Shown: positions 15,274-23,257 of the stretch, piece after piece
Position numbering within the stretch: position 1 is the stretch's first letter
Layout: every line of letters begins with the position of its first letter
Assembly (NCBI GenBank): GCA_964374095.1
Contig: CAYJXJ010000012.1
Coordinates: 1-45,927, forward strand
Origin: CAYJXJ01 sp964374095
Lineage (GTDB): Bacteria > Elusimicrobiota > Elusimicrobia > UBA1565 > UBA9628
Direction: 5' to 3'
Length of the DNA stretch: 45,927 nt
Notes under the pieces: model-generated
The model's database searches: none
Told to the model about the DNA's origin: nothing
Seen by the model: only the letters and a program-made list of their open reading frames with translations
Translations under genes and position numbers: made by a program

Positions 15274-16368
15274 ATGCTTGAGCCCCTAAGCGCCTTTTAC
15301 CACCGCCACCACCCCTACAGCGCGGCGTCGCTGTTTTTGGGGGGCTTTCTCTTTGATACCCTGGCGGTGGGCCGCATCGACCAGGTCCACAACGTCGTCC
15401 ACCAGGCCAGTTATCTCGGACTTTGCGGGTGGCTCACCGGGCTCGAGGTGCGCGGGGTCTACGGGGCCTTCTCGCCGCCCCCGCGGGCGGCGGCGGCCTG
15501 GCGCTACCGCGACGGGGCCGTCCATTTCATGCTCGGGACCCTGCTCAATATCTACACCCTCTTCTACTTCAAGAGCGCTTCGCTGGTTGTTTCGCTGGCC
15601 TTCCTGGCCGGCCTGCTGGCCCTCCTGCTGGTAAACGAACTCAAGCCCGGACAAGGCTCGGGCACGACGGTGCGCATGGGCCTGTTGAGCCTATGCCTGC
15701 TGTCCTACCTCTCCTACTTGGTGCCGATGCTGGCCGGCCGTTTGGGGACGTGGGTATTCCTGGGGTCGGTGGCGCTCGCGGCGTTGGTTTGGGCCGGGCT
15801 CTGGCAATGGCTTCGTCTGGGCCTGGGCGGCCGCGTGCAATCCGCTCAGGCCTTACGGCGCCACGTGGTCATTCCTTTTGCGTGCGTGTCGGCGGGATTC
15901 GCCGGGCTCTACTTCGCCAATATCCTCCCCCCGGTGCCGTTGTCTCTATCAAAGATCGGGGTGTATCACACGGTGCGCCGGGAGGGCGGGCGCTTCGCCC
16001 TGGGCATGACCCGCCCGCGCTGGAAGTTCTGGCAGAAGGGGGACCAGGCCTTTCTGGCCCGTCCCGGGGACCGCATCCACTGCTACGTCCGGGTCTTCTC
16101 CCCCACGCGCTTTCGAGAGCGCTTGAACTTGCGGTGGCTCCATAAGGACCCGCGGGCGGGTTGGCAGGAGGCGGACTCGATCCCGCTCGAGATCACCGGC
16201 GGGCGGGCCGAGGGCTGGCGGGGATTTACCGCCAAGGCCCGTTATCAACCCGGCCGGTGGCAGGTGCGCGTGGAGACCTCCGACGGCCGGGAGCTGGGAC
16301 GCCTTAAGTTCACGGTGCTTCCGGACGCGGGCCGGGAACCCCGGGCGGAGCGGATTCTCTACGACTGA
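15274..16368 (+). CDS. Polytopic membrane protein with C-terminal DUF2914
   Basis: The 364-residue protein has about seven hydrophobic helices in residues 15-230, for example ASLFLGGFLFDTL, MGLLSLCLLSYLSYLVPMLAG and WVFLGSVALAALVWAGLW. A soluble domain follows with the DUF2914 pattern: a carbohydrate-binding-like beta sandwich with Arg/Trp-rich strands (WLHKDPRAGWQEADS, then PGRWQVRVETSDGRELGRLKF). The domain probably faces the periplasm. No enzymatic role is known to me. The last 59 bp overlap, antisense, the 3' end of the trypsin-like protease gene. The final 91 bp recur at 17810-17900. Confidence 0.75.
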   Translation: MLEPLSAFYHRHHPYSAASLFLGGFLFDTLAVGRIDQVHNVVHQASYLGLCGWLTGLEVRGVYGAFSPPPRAAAAWRYRDGAVHFMLGTLLNIYTLFYFKSASLVVSLAFLAGLLALLLVNELKPGQGSGTTVRMGLLSLCLLSYLSYLVPMLAGRLGTWVFLGSVALAALVWAGLWQWLRLGLGGRVQSAQALRRHVVIPFACVSAGFAGLYFANILPPVPLSLSKIGVYHTVRREGGRFALGMTRPRWKFWQKGDQAFLARPGDRIHCYVRVFSPTRFRERLNLRWLHKDPRAGWQEADSIPLEITGGRAEGWRGFTAKARYQPGRWQVRVETSDGRELGRLKFTVLPDAGREPRAERILYD

Positions 16369-16372
16369 GGAC
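16282..16372. repeat. Duplicated DUF2914 gene tail, copy A
   Basis: This 91-bp segment is the 3' end of the DUF2914 gene plus four bases past the stop. It matches 17810-17900 with eight differences, four of them silent in the DUF2914 frame. On the minus strand it supplies the C-terminal codons of the trypsin-like protease, while copy B supplies those of the next gene, so both proteins end in similar ESAP... PRPEAP sequences. Confidence 0.85.
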
Positions 16373-17740
16373 CCGCCCTGAGGCGGCCGCCCAGCGTCCG
16401 TCGAAGAGCGTGGCCGGAAGGGCCTGGAGGTATTCGAGGCGCCGCACAACGCCCGAGACCCGCCGGCCGACGGCCTCGTCTTGAGCCCGGCTGACCGCGG
16501 CCTGGGACGCGGGCGGCGGGACGGGGCAAAGCCCCTGGTTCGAGAGCTCCTCGGCCAGGCCTTGGCGAGCCGGATTCCTGGAGCCGGTCCGGTTGCACAG
16601 GTCGAGGGCCTCGACCATGAGGAGGGTCGAGTAATACATGTTGTCGCGGTGGAGGACTCCCACCACGCGGCCCGCGGCATCCATGAGCGGAGAGCCGCTC
16701 GAGCCCGGGCCCGAGGGGACCTCCTGCGGGGAGGATTCCAGGTCCTGGTCCCATTCTTGAAGAGAGAACGGGACCCTGTCCCTGTCGAAGGGGTCGTGGC
16801 CGCTCCCGAGCAGGATTTTCCTGGGGGCGCCGGGGAAGAGGTGTGTGACCTCCATGGAGACCGAGAGCCTCCCGGTGCTCAAGACCAGGGGGTCCCACTT
16901 GAGGAACCCGAACGGACCGGTCTTCCCCGAGTTCCTGCTTGGATAGACCTTGGTCTTTGAAAATGCCTTGAAGAACTCCGGGGTGAAGGCCTGGGTGGGA
17001 AACCCGGCGAGAAAGACCCTTTCCCAACGTTTCGGAAGCTCGGCTCGGAAAGCCAGGGGCCGGACGTCCCGCTTGACCTGGGGAGCAACGAGCAAGGCAT
17101 AGTCGTGCCCGGCCACGTAGTCGGTCCAGTCCGTGAAAGAAAGCAGGGTGTAGCCCGCCTTGCAGGGGATGGCCGAGTCCCTGCTCCCGGTCTTGGGCAC
17201 ATCGCAGAGGAACTTGGCCACATGGTAGTTGGTGATGAAGAGGCCTTGCTTCGAGATGAAAAAGCCCGTGCCTACGTCCTCCACGTTGAACACTCCCTTG
17301 GCGACGGCTCCGGGATCGAAGGAGAAATCGACCGCCCGCGCCGGGTCGGCCTCAGGGGCCGTTCGAGTGAGGAGCCTCCAGTAGCGCGTCCAGGTCGCGA
17401 GACACGACTCCTCCCGCGCCTCAAGGCCCCGCGGAAGAGTCGTCAAGGGCTCGGCGGCGTGGCCCGAAGGCTTCAAGACATCGACCCGGTCGTAGTACTG
17501 CTTCTCGTACTTGGCCCTATAATCCGGATCGCGCCAGACCCTGCGCCAGGATGCGGCTCCCTTCCCGGAAACAAGCTCCCCGGTCGTCCAGTAGAACGGA
17601 CCGTCCGCGCCTTGCTCCAAGGCCACGAGGCAGGTCTCCCCGGGATCAGGGGCGAAGCCGAAATTGGCCCACGCGGCTCCGGCGGGAAAGAACGCGGCAA
17701 GAGCCGCCGCGACGGCCCCTTTTCGCGCCGATGACATCAT
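16310..17740 (-). CDS. Secreted trypsin-like serine protease
   Basis: The 476-residue product has a signal peptide (MMSSARKGAVAAALAAFFPAG, cleavage near AWA-NF). It carries a chymotrypsin-fold triad: His about 173 in FITNYHVA, Asp about 213 in HDYALL, and Ser about 348 in GPGSSGSPL, followed by VVGVLH. The spacing suits S1-type bacterial proteases. A helical C-terminal extension follows. The ATG at 17740 was chosen for the signal peptide; the longer frame upstream runs through the duplicated DUF2914 fragment. It lies 97 bp after the 425-residue orphan and probably belongs to the same envelope operon as HtrA. Its 3' end lies inside the DUF2914 coding sequence on the other strand. Confidence 0.75.
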   Translation of the reverse strand: MMSSARKGAVAAALAAFFPAGAAWANFGFAPDPGETCLVALEQGADGPFYWTTGELVSGKGAASWRRVWRDPDYRAKYEKQYYDRVDVLKPSGHAAEPLTTLPRGLEAREESCLATWTRYWRLLTRTAPEADPARAVDFSFDPGAVAKGVFNVEDVGTGFFISKQGLFITNYHVAKFLCDVPKTGSRDSAIPCKAGYTLLSFTDWTDYVAGHDYALLVAPQVKRDVRPLAFRAELPKRWERVFLAGFPTQAFTPEFFKAFSKTKVYPSRNSGKTGPFGFLKWDPLVLSTGRLSVSMEVTHLFPGAPRKILLGSGHDPFDRDRVPFSLQEWDQDLESSPQEVPSGPGSSGSPLMDAAGRVVGVLHRDNMYYSTLLMVEALDLCNRTGSRNPARQGLAEELSNQGLCPVPPPASQAAVSRAQDEAVGRRVSGVVRRLEYLQALPATLFDGRWAAASGRVLSRRESAPPGVPGPRPEAP

Positions 17741-17786
17741 GGAGAAACTATGACAGGGGAGCGGGTCCGGCGCATGGGCCGGCCGG

Positions 17787-17896
17787 GGCCCGGCTCCTGG
17801 GTCCTTCGGGACGGCCGCGAGCTGGGACGCCTTAAGTTCACGGTGCTTCCGGACGAGGGACGGGAGCCTCGGACGGAGCGGACTCTCCACGACTGA
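17787..17896 (+). pseudogene. Remnant of a second DUF2914 gene (duplicated tail, copy B)
   Basis: Read on the plus strand, this stretch gives GPGSWVLRDGRELGRLKFTV, continuing to a TGA at the same place as in the intact DUF2914 gene at 15274-16368. From 17810 to 17900 the DNA is about 91% identical to 16282-16372. Just upstream, PGSW resembles the PGRWQVR strand of the intact copy with a short deletion. The rest of the gene is absent. On the minus strand part of it is used as the 3' end of the 425-residue orphan gene. Confidence 0.65.
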
Positions 17897-19115
17897 GGAC
17901 CATCTCCGCGAGCCGCGCGCCCAGGGCCGCGCCGTCGATGTTGATCCGGGACTTGGCCTCATTGCGGCGGGACTTGAGCAGGCGGGCGCCCAGGTTCTCG
18001 ACCCGGGCGACGAGTCCCGCGGACAGCGGGCCGTAGGCGTAGCCGTAGAGCATGATGCCGAAGAGGTGGTACCACTCGCCGAATTTATCGGGCGGGCCGT
18101 CCGGGGCGGCCAGCGCCGCCAGCTTGCGCGTGACCGCGCGGTTCTCGCGCTCCGGGTCGCGCCAGTACTCGCAGAGCACGTTCTCGACGGTCAAGAGCGC
18201 CAGGTAGACGTCGCCGTTGTTGAGGCGGTAGCTCGCGCGCAACATCTCCGGGACCGTGATGCTCGCGTCGGGCTGCCTGAGGACCCAGGTCAGGAGCTCG
18301 AGTTCCTTCTCCGTGACCATGAAGCGCCAGGTGCGGCCGCTGGCGAGCGCGGTCAGGAGCTTGGAGAAGAACATGAAGGGAAGGAAGCTCGGGCGATACC
18401 AGTAGCTCCGGATGAATTCGGGACTCCATTCATGGACCTGGCCGTAGGCCGGGGGGAGGCCCATGGTTTCCTCCTGCGCCAGGACCTGGGCCAATTCCCG
18501 GGTCATGGCGTCGAGGTTGAAGGCCGAGGCTTGCGCGGGGCCGGCCTCGGCCGGCGCCGCGATCACGGGGTTGATGTCCAGGGTCCGGTGCTCGTCGGCG
18601 TCCGGGGGCATGGGCGCCACGCCCAGGAGTATTTTCAGCAAGATCATGGGAATGATGCGGGTGAGAACCGCCAGGGACACGTCGCCCTGGGGGTCCACCA
18701 ACTTATAGGCTTTCTGCCAGTAGGCGGCCGCGCCCTCCAGGGTCTCGTCGAGATCGGGGGAGACCGGCGGGATCGCCGGAGCCGGGGGCTCGGTCCGCGG
18801 GGCGTCCGCGGGCGCGGCGGGCAGGACCGCAGACCGGTCGCCGGGACCGGACTCCGGGAGCTCCGGGGCCTCTTCTCGGGGGACGCCCAGCAGCTGTGCC
18901 TGGGTCCGGGCCAGTCCCAGGACCCGCTCGCGGCGCTCCTGCCAGAGGCGGCGGGCCTCCTCCTCGTCGCGCGCGGCTTGGGCGGCGACGGCCTCCAGGA
19001 AGGCGCGCGTCTCAAGGCTTCCGGCGGGAGCCGACCGGAGCGACGCGGAAACCGGGACGGCCAGGCTCTGGACGACCAGGAGGACGGAGAGGAGAATCCT
19101 AAGGGAGGGTATCAT
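17838..19115 (-). CDS. Secreted orphan protein of 425 residues
   Basis: A signal peptide (LRILLSVLLVVQSLAVPVSA) is followed by a charged helical, probably coiled-coil region (residues about 35-70, TRAFLEAVAAQAARDEEEARRLW onward) and a Pro/Ala linker to about 115. A larger helical domain then carries aromatic motifs such as FIRSYWYRPSFLPFMFFSK. No family is recognised and no active site is evident. The start overlaps the YceI stop (ATGA at 19112-19115). The last about 20 residues (ESAPSEAPVPRPEAP) are encoded by the antisense of the duplicated DUF2914 tail, so the native C-terminus may have been replaced. Confidence 0.65.
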   Translation of the reverse strand: MIPSLRILLSVLLVVQSLAVPVSASLRSAPAGSLETRAFLEAVAAQAARDEEEARRLWQERRERVLGLARTQAQLLGVPREEAPELPESGPGDRSAVLPAAPADAPRTEPPAPAIPPVSPDLDETLEGAAAYWQKAYKLVDPQGDVSLAVLTRIIPMILLKILLGVAPMPPDADEHRTLDINPVIAAPAEAGPAQASAFNLDAMTRELAQVLAQEETMGLPPAYGQVHEWSPEFIRSYWYRPSFLPFMFFSKLLTALASGRTWRFMVTEKELELLTWVLRQPDASITVPEMLRASYRLNNGDVYLALLTVENVLCEYWRDPERENRAVTRKLAALAAPDGPPDKFGEWYHLFGIMLYGYAYGPLSAGLVARVENLGARLLKSRRNEAKSRINIDGAALGARLAEMVLSRGESAPSEAPVPRPEAP

Positions 19116-19753
19116 CCGCCGGCGGGGTTTGGGACCACCCGCAAGTCGAAGCGCACCGTGGTCTTCCAGCCGTCCACGGGCCTGGTGAAGGATCCCTTCA
19201 CCCGCAGTTCGTTTCCGATGACCGTGATCTCGGCCGCCAGTTTTTCGCGAGTCGTCTCCCCGCGGAATTCGAGCTCTCCCTCGAATTCATAGGCGGGAGG
19301 CTCCCTGGGAACGATCGTGTCGATGGTGAGCGTCGAGAACCGGTGCTCCGCGGTCTTGAGCGCGGATTTCAGGGCTGACTGCGGCACCCAGCCCGGGGTG
19401 CGCACGGATTCCATATCGAGGGTGACGCTGATCGTCGAGCGGCTCGGGTCCATGGGGTCCAGGTGGGCTTGTACGGCGTAGGCCTCGACGGTGCCTTGGA
19501 CTTGGACGAAGAACTTGCCGGTCGTAAAGCGCACGACGCTGCGCGCGGGATCGACGACGTAATTGCGAGCCGAAGGCGCCGGCGAAGGGCCTTGCGCGGC
19601 TGAGGCTAGGCGGGGCTTGAATCGCGTCGCCGAGGTCCCCAGGGATAGGAAGCCCGCCTCCCCGGCGGCCCGGATGGACTCATGTGAAGCGGCGCCCGCA
19701 GGCGCCGCCAGCGGCCCCAGCGCCAGGCCTAGCCAGAGCCCGCAGAGGGCCAC
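19112..19753 (-). CDS. YceI-family periplasmic protein
   Basis: The 213-residue protein has a signal peptide (LCGLWLGLALGPLAAPAGA) and, after a linker, a YceI lipocalin-like barrel. It has YVVDPARSVVRFTTGKFF, the central strands STISVTLDMESVRTP, and LKSALKTAEHRFSTLTI in place of the usual LKS-x-x-FF segment. YceI proteins bind isoprenoid or amphiphilic molecules in the periplasm. The start is GTG, with GGAGGAA eight bases upstream. It begins one base after the htrA stop and overlaps the next gene by three to four bases, so it is co-translated in the envelope operon. Confidence 0.75.
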   Translation of the reverse strand: MALCGLWLGLALGPLAAPAGAASHESIRAAGEAGFLSLGTSATRFKPRLASAAQGPSPAPSARNYVVDPARSVVRFTTGKFFVQVQGTVEAYAVQAHLDPMDPSRSTISVTLDMESVRTPGWVPQSALKSALKTAEHRFSTLTIDTIVPREPPAYEFEGELEFRGETTREKLAAEITVIGNELRVKGSFTRPVDGWKTTVRFDLRVVPNPAGG

Positions 19754-19754
19754 G

Positions 19755-20870
19755 CTAGCGTTCCTCCGTCTCCGCTTCCTTCTTCTTGAGCAGGGCCTCC
19801 GGAAAGGGGGCTAAGGGAACGCGCCGCGTCATGATCCTCCCGTTTCTCCCGAACTCGATGGAGACGACGTCCCCCTCATAGCGGGTAGCGAGTAAGATGA
19901 CGGCGTCCATCACTCCCTCGTCCGCGCGGGATACCGTCTCTCCGTCGACGGCTCGGAGGACGTCGCCGATCTTGAAGCCCGCCGCGGCGGCCGGAGAGCC
20001 CCGCCCGATTTCCCGCACCGTGGCGCCCGCGGGACCGGTGGAGAGGGTGATGCCCAGCCAGCCCGGACGGATGTGGCCGCGGGCCCGGTACTGGGCCAGG
20101 CTGCGGGCCACGGCTTCGGAGGGGATGGAGAAGGCCAGGCCTTCGAATCCCCCGCTCTCGGTCATGATGATGGTGTTGACCCCGATGACCGCGCCGGTCT
20201 TATCGAGGAGCGGCCCGCCCGAGTTTCCGGGGTTGATGGCCGCGTCGGTCTGCAGGAATTTGACGAGCGGGCCCTCGATGCGCCGCTCGGTACCGCTCAA
20301 GATGCCCAGGCTCGAGGAGAACGGCAAGCCGACGGGGTGCCCGAGAGCCATGACGAGCTGCCCGTCGGCCGCGGCGCGGCTGGCGCCGAGCTTGAGGGCG
20401 GGCCAGGACTTATTTCCCGGCAGCTGGATGATGGCCAGATCCAGGCGCTGGTTCTTCGCCTTGACCTGCCCCTTGATCTTGTTTCCGTCAGGAAGATGGA
20501 TGTCGACTTCGGCTCCGATCTCGACCGGCGCCACCACGTGTTGGTTGGTCACCACGATGCCGCCGGCGTCGGCGATGAAGCCCGAGCCGCTTGAGGACTG
20601 GTCGATAAGCCGGATTTGCACCACCGACGGCTTTGCTTCGGCGATCCAATGGGTCAGGGCCCGGTCGAGCCAGTCGAGTATGCCGCTCTTATGGTCCGCG
20701 GCGAAGCCCCCTTGCGTGATCGAAGGTTGGAATTTGGACTGCGGGTCCTCAAGCGCCCTGAGGACTTCCTGGGTTCGGCCCTCGAAGCCCGCGTCCGTCC
20801 ATCCTGCCCCCAGGGCCTGGCCCGCGGCCAGGAGCAAGGGTGCCGCGATCGCCGCCTTTCTCGTTTTCAT
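19755..20870 (-). CDS. HtrA/DegP-like serine protease with one PDZ domain
   Basis: The 371-residue protein has a signal peptide (AAIAAPLLLAAGQALG), a trypsin-like domain and one C-terminal PDZ domain, the DegS-type layout. The triad is visible: His about 111 in VVTNQHVV, Asp about 144 in RLDLAIIQL, and Ser about 217 in INPGNSGGPL. The PDZ region runs from about 268 (RPGWLGITLS), with GSPAAAAGFKIGDVLRAVDG. HtrA proteases degrade or sense misfolded envelope proteins. It is the first gene of the operon followed by YceI, an orphan and a second trypsin-like protease, which points to envelope quality control. The promoter is not certain. Confidence 0.9.
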   Translation of the reverse strand: MKTRKAAIAAPLLLAAGQALGAGWTDAGFEGRTQEVLRALEDPQSKFQPSITQGGFAADHKSGILDWLDRALTHWIAEAKPSVVQIRLIDQSSSGSGFIADAGGIVVTNQHVVAPVEIGAEVDIHLPDGNKIKGQVKAKNQRLDLAIIQLPGNKSWPALKLGASRAAADGQLVMALGHPVGLPFSSSLGILSGTERRIEGPLVKFLQTDAAINPGNSGGPLLDKTGAVIGVNTIIMTESGGFEGLAFSIPSEAVARSLAQYRARGHIRPGWLGITLSTGPAGATVREIGRGSPAAAAGFKIGDVLRAVDGETVSRADEGVMDAVILLATRYEGDVVSIEFGRNGRIMTRRVPLAPFPEALLKKKEAETEER

Positions 20871-21069
20871 GGTGGTGTTCCCCCTGACCCTAGGATACCG
20901 CGCCGGGGAACCGCGCGAAGGGGCCCTGCGAGCCTCCAGAGGGCCGCAAGGGGTCCAGAAACGGGAGGGGCGGAAATGCCCCTGGTATGAAGTCTCGTTT
21001 CAGCGTGAGAGGGGTCGGGTGTGCAGGGGAGGCTGAACCCGGCGAGCCTGTGGCTCTCGGCGGAGAGCT

Positions 21070-21099
21070 GAATTTACTCCCAGCGCTGGGAGTAAATTC
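21070..21099. repeat. Perfect 30-bp palindrome
   Basis: GAATTTACTCCCAGC is followed directly by its exact reverse complement with no loop. Such symmetry over 30 bp, in AT-richer sequence than its surroundings, is unlikely by chance. It could be a dimeric-repressor site, a REP-type element or a transposon end. Confidence 0.85.
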
Positions 21100-21140
21100 C
21101 TAGGGCAGACTTGGGCAGTGGGCATGGAGGATTGCGCCCC

Positions 21141-21185
21141 ATGGACGAACGACTACGTTTCATCGACGACTGGCTCAAGCGTGAT
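21141..21185 (+). pseudogene. Scrap of a transposase N-terminus
   Basis: The ATG frame begins MDERLRFIDDWLKRD, which resembles the first residues of IS481-type or related DDE transposases (MDERL-x-F- before a helix-turn-helix). The similarity ends after about 15 residues, where the frame becomes antisense to the next gene. It is too short to be sure. Confidence 0.35.
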
Positions 21186-21200
21186 CAAGGCTGCGGCCGA

Positions 21201-21797
21201 TTAATACTCAGACCAGGCCGTTCCCCCCATGTCCGTGTGGGTGCAGTCGATGTAGAAATCGCCCCCATGCGGGGACTTCGGGTTGTTGACGTAAGCCCAG
21301 CGGCCGCTGTCGCGATTCTCGCGGCCGGCGTAGAGTTCGACGGCGGCGCTGGCCGGATGGGGATAGCCGGCCCAACGGCTGTTCCAGAGTTTGAGGGGTT
21401 TGAATGCGGTCAGATCTGCGGGGTAGCGTCCCTGTTTTTCGTAGGCCAGGGAGATCTCCGAGCGAATCGAGCCGAGGGTACCCCTATTGGCCCCTTCCTG
21501 GGAGTGGCGGATCAAGACGATCAGCTTGGGAGCTCCGACGGCCATGCAACTCCCGTTGAGGAGAAAGGTCAGGGAGGCCATGATGACCGCGCCCTTGGCC
21601 CGCCTGAGCCGGCCTTGCCTGCGGTACCGCAGGACCATTGGCACCGCGTAGAGAAGCTGGCTCACGCCGATCAACAATAGGGGCAGGCCCACGAAGTCTT
21701 CGGCCCAAGGCAGAAACCTTTCCGCGCCGAGCTTGGCGAGAACGACCACCAATCCGATCCATGCCGCGGCGAAGAGGACGTGGCCGAGCCCGACCAT
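21201..21797 (-). CDS. Membrane protein with pseudopilin-like C-terminal domain
   Basis: The 198-residue product has two or three membrane helices (VLFAAAWIGLVVVLAKLG, FVGLPLLLIGVSQLLYAVPM and AVIMASLTFLLNGSCMA). A short soluble domain follows: IRSEISLAYEKQGRYPADLTAFKP, WAYVNNPKSPHGGDFYIDCTHTD. The last part is like the globular domain of type II secretion pseudopilins (helix, then Y-P-x-x-L, then a beta meander), but the usual prepilin leader is absent. The ATG at 21797 was chosen as the first in-frame start after the radical SAM stop, 38 bp upstream. It is the last gene of the Lgt-like/radical SAM operon. Confidence 0.6.
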   Translation of the reverse strand: MVGLGHVLFAAAWIGLVVVLAKLGAERFLPWAEDFVGLPLLLIGVSQLLYAVPMVLRYRRQGRLRRAKGAVIMASLTFLLNGSCMAVGAPKLIVLIRHSQEGANRGTLGSIRSEISLAYEKQGRYPADLTAFKPLKLWNSRWAGYPHPASAAVELYAGRENRDSGRWAYVNNPKSPHGGDFYIDCTHTDMGGTAWSEY

Positions 21798-21835
21798 CGC
21801 CGCGCCCCGGGAGGGCGAGTCCGCGGGGTCGGGCG

Positions 21836-23257
21836 TTAGGGGGCCAATTGGGGCTGCGGGGGTTCCAGCTCCTGGCGTATCTTGCGCAGGACCTCCTCTT
21901 TGCCGTCGCGGTAGAATAGGTTGTACGTATCGAAGGGGACGATGCGGCCGTCGGGATGCGCGATGTGCACGCAGGATTTCTTCACGGAGCGCACGTCGAA
22001 GTTGTAGGGGTCCAGGAACTGCATGATCAGGACCCGGAAGACGTTCTTGTAGTCGAGGCTCTCCGGAACTTGGGCCATCGGCAGACAGCAGAGCAGGCTC
22101 TTGAGAGAAAGCGCCGAGGACTGAGGGGAATGGCCGGTCGAAAGCAGGGCGGTGAGCCGGGCCTTGAGCCCCTCGTCGCGCTCGAAGACGATGGTGTTCC
22201 GGGTGCCTTCCAAAAGCACTTTGGGGTCCACCAGGCCGGTCAGGGGCACGACCCGGCCGCCGATCTTGAGGGCGTAGCCCATGGCGATGCAGTCCGGATG
22301 GCAGGGCACGGGGATGAGGTCCGCGGGCTTGAAAACCGGGGACTGCTCGAGGATGAGGCGGCGGACCTCGCCCAAGGTGAGCCGGTCCGAAGCCGGATCG
22401 AAGCCCTCCAGGCGGCCGGCCGCTTGGACCGGCTGGAAGGTCACCCCGCGCACGCAGGGCTGGGTCAGGGCGAAGTCGATGATCCGGCCGACTTCGCCGT
22501 CGTTCAACCCCTTCTTCAGGGTGACCACGAGGGTCGTCGAAATATCGAGCTCGTTGAGCCGTTCGAGGGCCGCGCGACGGATGTGGCGCAGGTCGGCCCC
22601 GCGCAGCTCGCGCAGGGGGCCTTCTTCGAGGCTGTCGAACTGCAGGTAGACCTCGAAGCCCGGCCGGTACTCGGCCAAGCGGCGGGCGAAGGCGGGCTCG
22701 CGGGCGATGCGCAGGCCGTTGGTGTTGACCATGAGATGCTTGATGGGGCGCCGGCGGGCCGCGTCGAGTATGCCGAAAAAATCGGGATGCAGGGTGGGTT
22801 CCCCGCCCGAGATCTGGACCACGTCGGGCTGTCCTTCGTTGCGGACGATGTTGTCGAGGAGGGCTTCCACTTCGGCCAGGCTGCGGGTGGACTGGCGCTG
22901 GGGCGAGGATTCCGAGTAGCACACCGGGCAGGTGAGGTTGCAGGCGTCGGTGATCTCGATCAAGGTCAGGCAGCTGTGCTGCTCGTGATCCGGGCAGAGC
23001 CCGCAGTCGTAGGGACAGCCGTAGCGAATCGGGGTGTTGAACTTGAGCGGCATCTCCGCGGGCTTCAAGAATTCACGGGACCACTTGTAGTAGGCGGCGT
23101 CCGGAGACAGGAGAACTTTCTGAGCGCCGTGCCGGCGGCAGCGCTTCAGCATGAAGACGGAGCCGTCCTGCTCGACAATTTTGGCCTCGATCTTGCGCAG
23201 GCAGACCGCGCAGATGGAGTTGGTCAGTTCCAGGAAGACGTAGGGCCTAACAGGCAT
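21836..23257 (-). CDS. Radical SAM enzyme of the Tes/MJ0619 (tetraether lipid synthase-like) type
   Basis: The 473-residue protein has an N-terminal zinc-ribbon-like part (CAVCLRKIEAKIVEQDG, then KRCRRHGAQ), a cysteine motif GCPYDCGLCPDH, and the radical SAM cluster motif CNLTCPVC in EITDACNLTCPVCYSES (about residues 107-118), followed by the SAM-binding ISGGEPTLHPDF. A C-terminal stretch has further cysteines (PCHPDCIAMGY; LLCCLP; KKSCVHIAHPDG) that could bind additional clusters. This order, ribbon then CGLC then radical SAM then extra Cys motifs, is that of the Tes/GDGT-MAS and MJ0619 families. Archaeal Tes joins lipid tails by C-C bonds; bacterial homologues are mostly uncharacterised. 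It overlaps the Lgt-like gene by 11 bp, so a lipid or lipoprotein substrate is a reasonable inference. Confidence 0.75.
   Translation of the reverse strand: MPVRPYVFLELTNSICAVCLRKIEAKIVEQDGSVFMLKRCRRHGAQKVLLSPDAAYYKWSREFLKPAEMPLKFNTPIRYGCPYDCGLCPDHEQHSCLTLIEITDACNLTCPVCYSESSPQRQSTRSLAEVEALLDNIVRNEGQPDVVQISGGEPTLHPDFFGILDAARRRPIKHLMVNTNGLRIAREPAFARRLAEYRPGFEVYLQFDSLEEGPLRELRGADLRHIRRAALERLNELDISTTLVVTLKKGLNDGEVGRIIDFALTQPCVRGVTFQPVQAAGRLEGFDPASDRLTLGEVRRLILEQSPVFKPADLIPVPCHPDCIAMGYALKIGGRVVPLTGLVDPKVLLEGTRNTIVFERDEGLKARLTALLSTGHSPQSSALSLKSLLCCLPMAQVPESLDYKNVFRVLIMQFLDPYNFDVRSVKKSCVHIAHPDGRIVPFDTYNLFYRDGKEEVLRKIRQELEPPQPQLAP

Larger units (their letters stand above)
20871..21200. other. Gene-free stretch with a palindrome and a transposase scrap
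   Basis: Between the htrA start and the end of the pseudopilin-like gene there is no intact gene. It holds the upstream region of htrA (a weak TATCCT -10 candidate on the minus strand near 20892), the perfect palindrome at 21070-21099 and a short transposase-like start at 21141. Confidence 0.5.

Noticed and set aside
21798..22922. Upstream extension of the pseudopilin-like frame
   Set aside because: It overlaps the radical SAM gene out of frame and has only Pro/Arg-rich shadow sequence.
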